Part shown: piece after piece, positions 1-5,773 of the stretch
How positions within the stretch are numbered: the stretch's first letter is position 1
Layout of the letters: each line of letters starts with the position of its first letter
Program-made: the position numbers and the translations under genes
Origin: Lachnospiraceae bacterium
GTDB lineage: Bacteria; Bacillota; Clostridia; Lachnospirales; Lachnospiraceae
DNA: 5,773 nucleotides
Direction of reading: 5' to 3'
NCBI GenBank assembly: GCA_017961385.1
Contig: JAGCXJ010000108.1
Span: 1-5,773, forward strand
Notes under the pieces: generated by a model
Told to the model about the DNA's origin: nothing
What the model saw: only the letters and a program-made list of their open reading frames with translations
The model's database searches: none

Positions 1-587
1 AGGCAAAGGACTCATCCAAGCAGGTATCAAAGCCTGCAGGCGAAAACAAAAAGAACAGACGGCCCGAAAAGCGTATGCGCATAGATACATCCACAGCTAT
101 GGGCAAGGCGCTGGCTGCAGCCATGGGTAATGTAAAACTTGAAGAAGAGCCTGCAAAGACCAAAGAAACAGTTAAACAGACTGATTCAAAGACACCGAGC
201 CTTGCTAAAAAGATCGGCGATACCAAAAAGATGGCTGAACAACTTGGGATCGGCGAGATAACTCTGATCGATATCCTAAAGGAGCTTGAGAAGCCTTCAA
301 GAGATCCCAGAGAAGATATGCCAAAGCCTATCCTTAGAAGCGATGTTTTGGATATGAAGGATCTTAAGAGCGGCATGATACTTAAGGGGACCGTGAGAAA
401 CGTTATAGACTTTGGAGTATTTGTTGATATAGGCGTTCACCAGGACGGACTTGTTCATATAAGCCAGATAACAGACAGATATATAAAACATCCGCTTGAG
501 GCAGTCAGTGTCGGCGATATAGTAGATGTAAAGGTTTTAGATGTAGATATCGCAAAGAAGCGTATATCACTTACCATGAAGGTGTGA
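1..587 (+). CDS. tex: Tex family transcription accessory protein, C-terminal part (5' partial)
   Basis: This is the end of an S1-domain RNA-binding protein of the Tex (YhgF/Spt6-like) family, cytoplasmic proteins associated with transcription and RNA metabolism. The first ATG in frame is at 75, but the frame is open back to the window edge (codons start at 3) and reads a Lys-rich segment, so the true start lies upstream and the N-terminal Tex, YqgF-like and helix-hairpin-helix domains are missing. Counting from the Met at 75: a basic/Ala/Thr-rich linker (1-50), the conserved stretch around EKPSRDPRE (72-80), MPKPILRSDVLDM (82-94), then a complete S1 domain (about 98-168) with GTVRNVIDFGVFVDIGVHQD and LVHISQ. 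The protein stops directly after the S1 domain, without the tail seen in some proteobacterial Tex. The linker before the RDPRE motif seems longer and less ordered than in E. coli YhgF. The assignment is secure from the S1 region; the function is taken from the family. Confidence 0.94.
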   Translation, partial: AKDSSKQVSKPAGENKKNRRPEKRMRIDTSTAMGKALAAAMGNVKLEEEPAKTKETVKQTDSKTPSLAKKIGDTKKMAEQLGIGEITLIDILKELEKPSRDPREDMPKPILRSDVLDMKDLKSGMILKGTVRNVIDFGVFVDIGVHQDGLVHISQITDRYIKHPLEAVSVGDIVDVKVLDVDIAKKRISLTMKV

Positions 588-593
588 TATAAT
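583..593 (+). promoter_or_regulatory. Possible extended -10 promoter element ahead of the five-gene run
   Basis: The sequence TGTGATATAAT contains a perfect TATAAT (588-593) preceded by TGn and a full TRTG -16 element as used by Gram-positive sigma-A promoters. It overlaps the tex stop codon. No convincing -35 box is visible 16-18 nt upstream, and transcription would begin around position 600, leaving a leader of only about 10 nt before the ATG at 610. It could therefore be an internal promoter for the downstream operon or a chance match at an AT-rich gene end. Confidence 0.35.
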
Positions 594-599
594 TTTATT

Positions 600-607
600 G
601 GGAGAAG
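600..607 (+). promoter_or_regulatory. Ribosome binding site fixing the start at 610
   Basis: GGGAGAAG lies just before the ATG at 610 with suitable spacing. An upstream in-frame TTG at 598 would place this Shine-Dalgarno sequence inside the coding region, so 610 is the better start. Confidence 0.7.
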
Positions 608-609
608 CT

Positions 610-1017
610 ATGGAACAGCCAACTGAGAACAACTCAATATATATCCCGTATGACAACGGATTTATAAAGGCGGCATCCATCATGGGTTTTGCTTCGATCG
701 TGACCACTTTTTTAGGTCTGATCACAGTTCCCATGATACTTGGCGGAATGGCTGTCATCCTTGCTCTGCTCTCAAGAGGAAAAGGCGATATGAACGGCAA
801 AGCCTACATGGCTTTTACCTGCGGAAGTGTCGCTATAATCCTAAACATCCTGATAGTTGGGTATGCCCTTTACATGTTCTGCTTCAATCCTGTATTTAGA
901 AGTACCGTAAATGAACAGAGCAGAAGAATGTACGGCTATACCATAAACAGCATGATAGAAGAGAGTATCGGGGGAGATTTTGACCTCGATGCTTATCTTA
1001 GAGGCTTAAAGAATTAA
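610..1017 (+). CDS. Small DUF4190-like membrane protein, 135 aa
   Basis: A hypothetical membrane protein. A short polar N-terminus (1-18) is followed by a hydrophobic stretch of about 34 residues (21-54), long enough for one long or two short helices. A GKGDMNGKAY loop follows (57-66), then a second hydrophobic segment (about 67-92). The C-terminal tail of some 40 residues is soluble, with an acidic end (GGDFDLDAYLRGL). The pattern of two glycine-rich hydrophobic segments separated by a short Lys/Gly loop resembles DUF4190-type proteins, whose role is unknown; this is a pattern match, not a motif-level identification. Start 610 is preferred over TTG 598 because of the GGGAGAAG site at 600-607. 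It lies 22 nt after tex, and its TAA stop overlaps the next ATG by one base (TAATG), so the two membrane genes are probably translationally coupled. Confidence 0.8.
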   Translation: MEQPTENNSIYIPYDNGFIKAASIMGFASIVTTFLGLITVPMILGGMAVILALLSRGKGDMNGKAYMAFTCGSVAIILNILIVGYALYMFCFNPVFRSTVNEQSRRMYGYTINSMIEESIGGDFDLDAYLRGLKN

Positions 1018-1739
1018 TGGATTATGCATCATCACGTGAGTTAAAGAACATAGCAAGAGACAAAATGCTCGGACAGTACGGCACCGCAATAGGTGCCTTT
1101 CTGTTTATGCGCGTCATCCTTATAATGCTGCTTGGCATGTGCTCAAGCATTTTCGGCCAGCATAAGGTCATGATGATGATAGCAGCATTCATAATAACCT
1201 TATTCGAGGGAATATTCACATACGGAGAATTATCGATATATCTAAAGATCGCGGTAGGGATACCTACACAGAGCATGGATGTGTTCTCTGCTTTCAGAAC
1301 CAGCGCTGACAGAGCCATAAAGGCAAGACTGATTCTTGTTGGGATCGTATACGGAGGGCTTTATATTTTCCTTGGGATCGATTATCTGACGGATATGATG
1401 CAGGCATCTATCGGAAAGGTGATCGATGCGCTTTTGGGGACGGTGATCCTTATCATATGCATCTATCTTCTTTTAACATATTCGCAGGTAATGTATTTCA
1501 TGCAGGATTTTTCTTCCATATCCGTAAAGGAGGCATGTATCAGGAGCAGAAATCTCATGCAGGGAAACAAGCTCACTCTTTTATTGACATATCTTAGTTT
1601 TATTCCGATATATATAGTAGGTGTTTTATCATTTATGGTCGGTGTTTATTTTATACATCCGTACGTTAAGATGACTCTTACGGAGTTTTATCTTGACAGG
1701 GTAAAGAAAACTACTAAGGAAGGTGGAAGCGGCTTATGA
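1017..1739 (+). CDS. DUF975-like polytopic membrane protein, 240 aa
   Basis: An integral membrane protein of unknown function. It begins with a short charged amphipathic segment (RELKNIARDKMLGQYG, 7-22) as DUF975 proteins do. Hydrophobic segments follow at about 24-46, 51-79, 103-124, 136-161 and 187-213. The C-terminal part carries family-like features: an SRNLMQGNK motif (177-185) just before the last membrane segment, and HPYVKMTLTEFYLDR (214-228) after it. The length is normal for the family, which is common in Firmicutes and often near other small membrane proteins. The start overlaps the preceding stop by one base; a modest AGAGG site lies at 1000-1004. Its TGA stop overlaps the next gene's ATG (ATGA, four bases). 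Family membership is inferred from memory of the pattern; no substrate or role can be read from the sequence. Confidence 0.82.
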   Translation: MDYASSRELKNIARDKMLGQYGTAIGAFLFMRVILIMLLGMCSSIFGQHKVMMMIAAFIITLFEGIFTYGELSIYLKIAVGIPTQSMDVFSAFRTSADRAIKARLILVGIVYGGLYIFLGIDYLTDMMQASIGKVIDALLGTVILIICIYLLLTYSQVMYFMQDFSSISVKEACIRSRNLMQGNKLTLLLTYLSFIPIYIVGVLSFMVGVYFIHPYVKMTLTEFYLDRVKKTTKEGGSGL

Positions 1740-3337
1740 AAATGATGTTTATCGGTGCAGCTCATGAGGTCACGGGCAGCTGTCATTATTTAAATGCCTG
1801 CGGTAAGCACATACTTATTGACTACGGTATGGAGCAGGGGGTGAATATCTATGAGAATGCACCTCTGCCTGTAGAGGCACCCCTGATCGATTATGTATTT
1901 CTGACACATGCTCATGTAGATCACTCGGGACTCTTGCCGTTACTTTATGCAAAAGGTTTCAGAGGCCAGATATTCATGACTGAACCAAGTGCCAATCTTT
2001 GCTCCATCATGCTTCGTGACTGTGCTCACATACAGATGCAGGAAGCTGAGTGGAAGAGCAGGAAGGCTAAAAGAAGCAGCGACATACAGTATCAGGAGCC
2101 CATATATACAATGGAGGATGCTGACGGCACAATTCGACGCATCGTTCCATGTTCTTATGATCAGATAATAGATATCTGTGACGGTATAAAGATAAGATTT
2201 ACAGATGTAGGACATCTTCTCGGTTCTGCCAGCATAGAGGTATGGCTCACGGAGGAAAACGAATCAAGAAAGATCGTATTTTCCGGAGATATCGGAAACT
2301 TTGATCAGCCTCTTTTAAAGAACCCTGGATTTACAAAGGAAGCAGACTATGTTGTCATGGAAACCACATAAGGCGACAGGCTGCATTCAACGGAAAGACC
2401 CGATTATGTCGGAGAGCTTACCGAGATCATTCAGGAGACGTTTAACAGAGGCGGAAATGTGGTAATCCCTTCATTTGCAGTTGGACGTACTCAGGAGATG
2501 CTCTATTTTTTAAGAAAGATAAAGGCAGAGCGCAGGATCAAGGGATTCGAAGATTTTGAGGTATACGTAGACAGCCCTCTTGCAGTAGAGGCTACAGGTA
2601 TCTTTCTTAAGAACGGAATGGAATGCTATGACGATGATGCAAAGGAGCTTGTAAAAAAAGGCATCAATCCCATTACTTTCCCAGGTCTTAAACTTTCGAT
2701 AACATCAGAGGAATCAAAGGCTATCAACTTTGATATGACACCAAAGGTCATCCTTTCAGCATCGGGCATGTGTGAAGCCGGTCGAATCAGGCATCACTTA
2801 AAGCACAACTTATGGAGACCGGAGTGTACGATCCTCTTTGTAGGATATCAGGCGATAGGAACTCTTGGTAGAGCACTCATCGAGGGTGTTGACGAGGTAA
2901 GGCTCTTTGGCGAGCCAATAGAGGTAAGAGCAAGCATTAAAAAGCTTGCCGGAATAAGCGGTCATGCTGACAGAAACGGCCTGCTCACCTGGATAGGCGG
3001 ATTTGAAAACAGACCTACAAGGGTATTTATCGTTCACGGCGAGGATACGGTAACGGAAACCTTTGCACAGACTCTTATAGACGAGTGCGACCTTGATGCA
3101 TATGCACCGTATAGCGGTACAAAGTTTGACCTGATAAGCAATACGTTTGACTATGAGGCAACAGGTATCAGGATCGAGGCTAAGAAGCTTAAGAAGATCT
3201 CCGGTGTATTCAACAGGCTCATGGAGGCAGGTCAGAGACTTATCGGGATCATCAAAAAGAGCGAAGGTATGGCTAACAAGGATCTTGCGAAGTTCGCGGA
3301 TCAGATCAATTCACTTTGTGATAAATGGGACAGGTAA
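1736..3337 (+). pseudogene. MBL-fold/beta-CASP RNA exonuclease-type metalloprotein, interrupted by an in-frame TAA
   Basis: A 533-codon frame with all the hallmarks of the bacterial CPSF73-like zinc metallo-beta-lactamase/beta-CASP family, predicted cytoplasmic RNA nucleases. Residues 1-211 hold the MBL motifs: the HAHVDHSG zinc motif (58-65), DVGHLLGSAS with His160, and SGDIGN with Asp185. Codon 212 (2369-2371) is TAA where relatives have Tyr in the E-(S/T)-T-Y-G-D-R motif. The frame then resumes with GDRLHSTERPDYV and the beta-CASP part: NVVIPSFAVGRTQ (240-252), VDSPLA (Asp279), ILSASGMCEAGRIRHH (339-354), FVGYQAIGTLGR, GISGHADRNG (His410) and VHGE (His434). There is no frameshift and no other visible lesion. 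Translated normally it gives a 211-aa MBL fragment; a downstream piece from GTG 2459 would lack the HxHxDH site. A strong AAGGAAGGTGG ribosome binding site (1716-1726) supports the start. It could be a recent pseudogene, a base-call error or, least likely, readthrough. Confidence 0.88.
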
Positions 3338-3340
3338 CAT

Positions 3341-4189
3341 ATGAGTTATGCAGACAGAGTCTTTGTAGATATGTGCAAGGACATTTTGACAAACGGGACA
3401 AGTACTGAAGGAGAGAAGGTAAGACCGCACTGGCCTGACGGAAGCCCCGCGTATACCATTAAGAAATTCGGTGTCGTAAACAGATATGATCTGAGAGAGG
3501 AGTTTCCGATCCTTACTCTCAGAAGGACAGCTCTTAAATCTGCAACAGATGAGATACTGTGGATATGGCAGCAGAAATCAAACAACATCCATGATCTTCA
3601 CAGCTCCATCTGGGACGAATGGGCAGATGAGAACGGCTCCATCGGAAAGGCATACGGATATCAGCTTGGTGTAAAGCATAAATACAAGGAGGGGATGTTC
3701 GATCAGGTAGACAGGGTCATCTATGATCTTAAGAACAATCCTTTCAGCAGACGTATCATGACAAACATATATGTCCATGAGGATCTTCATGAGATGAACC
3801 TCTACCCATGCGCCTACAGCATGACTTTCAATGTGACGCAAAGACCCGGCGAGGATAAGCTTACGCTGAACGGGATCCTAAACCAGAGGTCTCAGGATGT
3901 TCTCGCAGCAAACAACTGGAACGTCGTACAGTACAGTGTACTGATGCATATGCTTGCAAGGGAGTGTGACATGAACGTGGGTGAATTTGTCCATGTCATC
4001 GCCGATGCTCACATTTATGACAGGCATGTTGATATCATAAAGGAACTGATAAACAGAAAGCAGTACGATGCTCCGAAGTTTACTTTAAATCCCGAAGTGC
4101 ATGACTTCTACAAGTTTACGAGAAACGATGTATCGCTTGAAAACTATGAATACGGAGAGCAGATAAAGGATATACCGATCGCGATCTAG
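3341..4189 (+). CDS. thyA: Thymidylate synthase ThyA, 282 aa
   Basis: A cytoplasmic enzyme that methylates dUMP to dTMP using 5,10-methylenetetrahydrofolate, releasing dihydrofolate. Visible landmarks: DEILWIWQQKSNNIHDL (70-86) with the following WDEWAD; RRIMTNIY (137-144), matching the arginine pair that binds dUMP phosphate across the dimer; the catalytic cysteine in LYPCAYSMTFN (Cys157); LNQRSQDV with Arg and Asp matching E. coli Arg166 and Asp169; NWNVVQYSVLMHMLA; and ADAHIYDRHVDI, matching the nucleotide-binding His/Tyr pair. The C-terminus ends in IPIAI, close to the conserved end of ThyA. The gene is complete and undamaged. It starts 3 nt after the stop of the MBL/beta-CASP gene with only a weak CAGG site (3331-3334), suggesting dependence on translation from upstream. 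folA follows after 12 nt. Confidence 0.97.
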   Translation: MSYADRVFVDMCKDILTNGTSTEGEKVRPHWPDGSPAYTIKKFGVVNRYDLREEFPILTLRRTALKSATDEILWIWQQKSNNIHDLHSSIWDEWADENGSIGKAYGYQLGVKHKYKEGMFDQVDRVIYDLKNNPFSRRIMTNIYVHEDLHEMNLYPCAYSMTFNVTQRPGEDKLTLNGILNQRSQDVLAANNWNVVQYSVLMHMLARECDMNVGEFVHVIADAHIYDRHVDIIKELINRKQYDAPKFTLNPEVHDFYKFTRNDVSLENYEYGEQIKDIPIAI

Positions 4190-4201
4190 GAAGGACTTAT
4201 T

Positions 4202-4693
4202 ATGAACATGATAGTTGCGGTTGACGCAAACTGGGCCATAGGCAACAAGAACAATCTTCTTGTGCGCATACCTGCAGATCACAAGATGTTTAGAAACGAA
4301 ACAACCGGCAAGGTCGTGGTCCTTGGAAGAAAGACGCTTGAGACCTTCCCGAATGCCAAGCCTCTTCCAAACAGGACAAACATCATCCTTTCCACAAATC
4401 CCGATTACAGGGTAAAGGATGCAGAGGTTGTCCACAGCATAGAAGAGCTTTTAGAACATCTTAAGAAGTACAATGATGAGGATATATATATCATAGGCGG
4501 CGCATCGGTATATGAAGCGATGCTTAAGTATGTAGATACCGTCCATGTCACAAAGATAGATCATGAGTATGAAGCGGATGCGTTCTTTCCAAACCTTGAC
4601 AAGGATGAGAACTTTAGGATCACCGCAGAGAGTGATGAACAGGTCTATTTTGATATAACATATTCATTTGTCAAATACGAAAGGATAAGCTGA
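4202..4693 (+). CDS. folA: Dihydrofolate reductase, 163 aa
   Basis: Reduces dihydrofolate to tetrahydrofolate with NADPH and so regenerates the cofactor used up by the adjacent ThyA. Family landmarks: MIVAVDANWAIGNKNNLL (3-20), covering the first strand and the Met20-type loop; RIPADHKMF with the catalytic acid Asp26 (E. coli Asp27); VVVLGRKTLETFP (38-50) for NADPH binding; KPLPNRTNIILS (53-64); and IIGGASVYEAML (97-108) with the Gly-Gly pair of the cofactor site. The length is typical for bacterial DHFR. An AGGAAGGA ribosome binding site (4188-4195) overlapping the thyA stop sits 6 nt before the ATG at 4202 and favours it over the ATG at 4208. The TGA stop lies inside the terminator stem, so this is the last gene of the transcript. 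Confidence 0.96.
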   Translation: MNMIVAVDANWAIGNKNNLLVRIPADHKMFRNETTGKVVVLGRKTLETFPNAKPLPNRTNIILSTNPDYRVKDAEVVHSIEELLEHLKKYNDEDIYIIGGASVYEAMLKYVDTVHVTKIDHEYEADAFFPNLDKDENFRITAESDEQVYFDITYSFVKYERIS

Positions 4694-4714
4694 TCTATAT
4701 CAGCTTATTTTTTT
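4685..4714 (+). terminator. Intrinsic terminator after folA
   Basis: A perfect 10-bp stem (ATAAGCTGAT at 4685-4694 with ATCAGCTTAT at 4699-4708) closes a CTAT loop, and the RNA runs on into a seven-T tract (4708-4714). The left arm includes the last folA codons and its TGA stop. It should end the thyA-folA transcript and insulate the symporter gene. Confidence 0.9.
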
Positions 4715-4715
4715 G

Positions 4716-4745
4716 TTGACAGAGAGTAAATCTTTATGTTATGCT
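4716..4745 (+). promoter_or_regulatory. Sigma-A type promoter for the symporter gene
   Basis: A perfect -35 box TTGACA (4716-4721) is followed by an 18-nt spacer and a TATGCT -10 box (4740-4745) carrying an upstream TG extension (4737-4738). The -35 box starts two bases after the terminator's T tract. Transcription would start around 4751-4753, right at the edge of the repeat cluster, leaving a leader of about 60 nt. Confidence 0.7.
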
Positions 4746-4750
4746 TTAAT

Positions 4751-4779
4751 GCGTCAAAGCGTTGACGCTTCAAAGCGTC
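4751..4779 (+). promoter_or_regulatory. Overlapping dyads and direct repeat at the promoter start site: candidate operator or leader hairpin
   Basis: Three elements interlock in 29 nt. Dyad A is GCGTCAA (4751-4757) with TTGACGC (4762-4768) around AGCG. Dyad B is GACGCTT (4764-4770) with AAGCGTC (4773-4779) around CA. A direct repeat TCAAAGCGT occurs at 4754-4762 and 4770-4778, 16 nt apart. A and B share bases 4764-4768, so in RNA they exclude each other. The position on the predicted start site suits a repressor site for symporter expression. No regulator gene is in the window, so the protein is unknown. Confidence 0.6.
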
Positions 4780-4801
4780 TATGTGATAAATTATTCAACC
4801 C

Positions 4802-4806
4802 GGAGG
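4802..4806 (+). promoter_or_regulatory. Ribosome binding site fixing the symporter start at 4815
   Basis: GGAGG lies 8 nt before ATG 4815. The frame is open back to a TTG at 4713, but that lies inside the terminator tract and upstream of the promoter, so 4815 is the real start. Confidence 0.88.
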
Positions 4807-4814
4807 TTTTAACA

Positions 4815-5773
4815 ATGACAGTTGTACTCAGCTCGATCCTTCTTGTCATATTCTTCGCGATAATGATAGGCGTAGGAATCTATACAAGAAAGTCTGCAAC
4901 CGATGTAAACGGATTCGTTTTGGGAGGCCGTTCCGTAGGTCCCTGGCTTACGGCATTTGCTTTCGGAACATCATATTTCTCTGCAGTTATCTTTGTAGGA
5001 TATGCAGGTCAGTTCGGATGGCTTTACGGAACAAGTGCTACATGGGCAGGACTCGGAAATGCATTTATCGGTTCTTTGCTTGCATGGAAGATACTCGGAA
5101 GAAGAACAAGGATCATGACTCAGAGCCTTGATACAAAGACGATGCCCGATTATTTCGGAAGAAGATTTGATTCAAAGGCATTAAAGATTGCGGCTTCCGG
5201 TATCATCTTTATCTTTTTGATCCCCTATACAGCTTCACTGTACAACGGTCTTTCAAGTCTGTTCGGTCTTGTATTTGACATGCCATACTGGGTAGTAATA
5301 GCAGTAATGGCAGTCTTGACAGGCATATATGTAATATTCGGCGGATACATGGCAACAGCGATAAACGATTTCATTCAGGGAATCATAATGCTAATCGGTA
5401 TCACCGCAGTAATATTTGCAGTACTTAACGATAACGGCGGTCTTCTCAGCGCGATGCAGAAGCTCTCGGCAGTTGAGTGCGAAGGATGGTCAGGCGGAGC
5501 TTATTCATCCTTCCTCGGGCCCGATCCTTTAGCACTTGCATGTGTAGTAATCCTTACTTCGCTCGGAACATGGGGACTTCCTCAGATGGTTGGCAAGTTC
5601 TATGCCATAAAGAGCGAGAAGGATATCCACAAGGGAACCATTATCTCAACACTCTTTGCGATAATAGTAGCAGGTTGATGCTACTTCCTCGGTGGTTTCG
5701 GAAGACTGTATGCTTACAAGATAACATACAACGAAGCAACAGGAAAGCCTTTATTTGATACGATAGTTCCTGC
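4815..5773 (+). pseudogene. Sodium:solute symporter (SSS family), interrupted by in-frame TGA and cut by the window edge
   Basis: An inner-membrane secondary transporter of the sodium:solute symporter family (PutP/SGLT type), coupling sodium entry to uptake of an undetermined solute. Visible features: first membrane helix (about 3-23), FVLGGRSVGPWLTAFAFGTS (34-53) matching the PutP GGRSLGP region and the sodium-binding helix, MPDYFGRRF (after helix 3), GGYMATAINDFIQGIIML matching PutP GGFLAVSWTDTVQ, and WGLPQMVGKFYAIKS. Where PutP has the sodium/proline-critical Asp55 there is Tyr54, so proline is not a safe substrate guess. Codon 288 (5676-5678) is TGA, yet the same frame continues with CYFLGGFGRLYAYKITYNE to the window end. 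Family members run to roughly 450-550 residues, so the stop removes the second half of the transporter. The missing residue looks like Gly (GGA to TGA is one change). It could be a recent pseudogene or an assembly error. Confidence 0.85.

Noticed and set aside
2459..3337. Separate downstream gene starting at GTG 2459 behind AGGCGG.
   Set aside because: The AGGCGG comes from the conserved Arg-Gly-Gly codons of the family, the coding similarity extends upstream to the TAA, and the product would lack the MBL zinc motif.
3147..3344. Plus-strand 65-codon frame at the end of the MBL/beta-CASP gene.
   Set aside because: It is out of frame with the conserved C-terminus, Arg/Ser-rich, without motifs; a shadow frame.
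3929..3943. 15-nt palindrome CAGTACAGTGTACTG inside thyA.
   Set aside because: It encodes the conserved QYSVL stretch of ThyA in mid-gene; probably a by-product of coding constraint.
4177..4186. 10-nt palindrome GATCGCGATC just before the thyA stop.
   Set aside because: It encodes the conserved ThyA C-terminal residues, has no T tract, and folA follows 12 nt after the thyA stop, so neither terminator nor operator is needed to explain it.
4085..4435. Minus-strand open frame of 116 codons across the thyA-folA joint.
   Set aside because: It is antisense to two unmistakable genes, shows no domain and no good ribosome binding site; the same holds for the other minus-strand frames.
4713..4814. 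An N-terminal extension of the symporter from TTG 4713.
   Set aside because: It would cover the terminator T tract, the promoter and the repeat cluster; GGAGG at 4802-4806 and the normal SSS N-terminus support 4815.
2369..5678. Reassigned genetic code (TGA as Gly or Trp, TAA as Tyr).
   Set aside because: TGA, TAA and TAG all close intact genes at the expected family length or at tight overlaps in this window, and the gene content looks like ordinary Clostridia.
5684..5704. A small hairpin (CTTCC with GGAAG) 5 nt after the in-frame TGA, as might suggest a selenocysteine insertion element.
   Set aside because: Only 5 bp with an 11-nt loop, the SSS family is not known for selenoproteins, and the expected residue is Gly rather than Cys.
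5477..5758. Plus-strand 93-codon frame spanning the symporter TGA.
   Set aside because: It is in a different frame from the symporter, has no recognisable features, and the family-like sequence continues in the original frame.

Overview
The window looks like a piece of a low-to-moderate G+C Gram-positive chromosome, most likely a Clostridia (Lachnospiraceae-like) bacterium. This placement is inferred from the style of the Tex, DUF975-type, beta-CASP and ThyA proteins, the strong AGGAGG-type ribosome binding sites and the extended -10 promoter elements; no database search was possible. All genes lie on the + strand and the window is nearly fully coding. It is housekeeping rather than accessory DNA: there is no phage, IS, CRISPR, tRNA or rRNA signal.

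Layout: (1) the 3' end of tex, an S1-domain RNA-binding transcription accessory protein, cut off by the window's left edge; (2) a compact run of five genes from 610 to 4693: a small DUF4190-like membrane protein, a DUF975-like polytopic membrane protein, an MBL-fold/beta-CASP RNA-exonuclease-type metalloprotein, thyA and folA. The joints are a 1-nt overlap, a 4-nt overlap, a 3-nt gap and a 12-nt gap, so this is probably one transcript. It ends at a clear intrinsic terminator overlapping the folA stop codon. (3) A short intergenic region with a sigma-A type promoter and an unusual cluster of inverted and direct repeats; (4) a sodium:solute symporter (SSS family) gene that runs off the right edge.

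thyA and folA form a functional pair: ThyA makes dTMP and releases dihydrofolate, and FolA recycles it to tetrahydrofolate. The upstream MBL/beta-CASP gene and two membrane proteins have no evident biochemical tie to folate and probably just share the transcript.

The most striking feature is that two otherwise well-preserved genes are each broken by a single in-frame stop codon. A TAA sits where the MBL/beta-CASP family has tyrosine in a TTYGDR-like motif (2369-2371). A TGA sits where the symporter family appears to have glycine (5676-5678). In both cases family-like sequence continues in the same frame past the stop. TGA, TAA and TAG are all used as ordinary stops by neighbouring genes, so a changed genetic code is unlikely. 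Recent inactivation or base errors in the assembly are the leading explanations. I do not see a clearly new biological system here.
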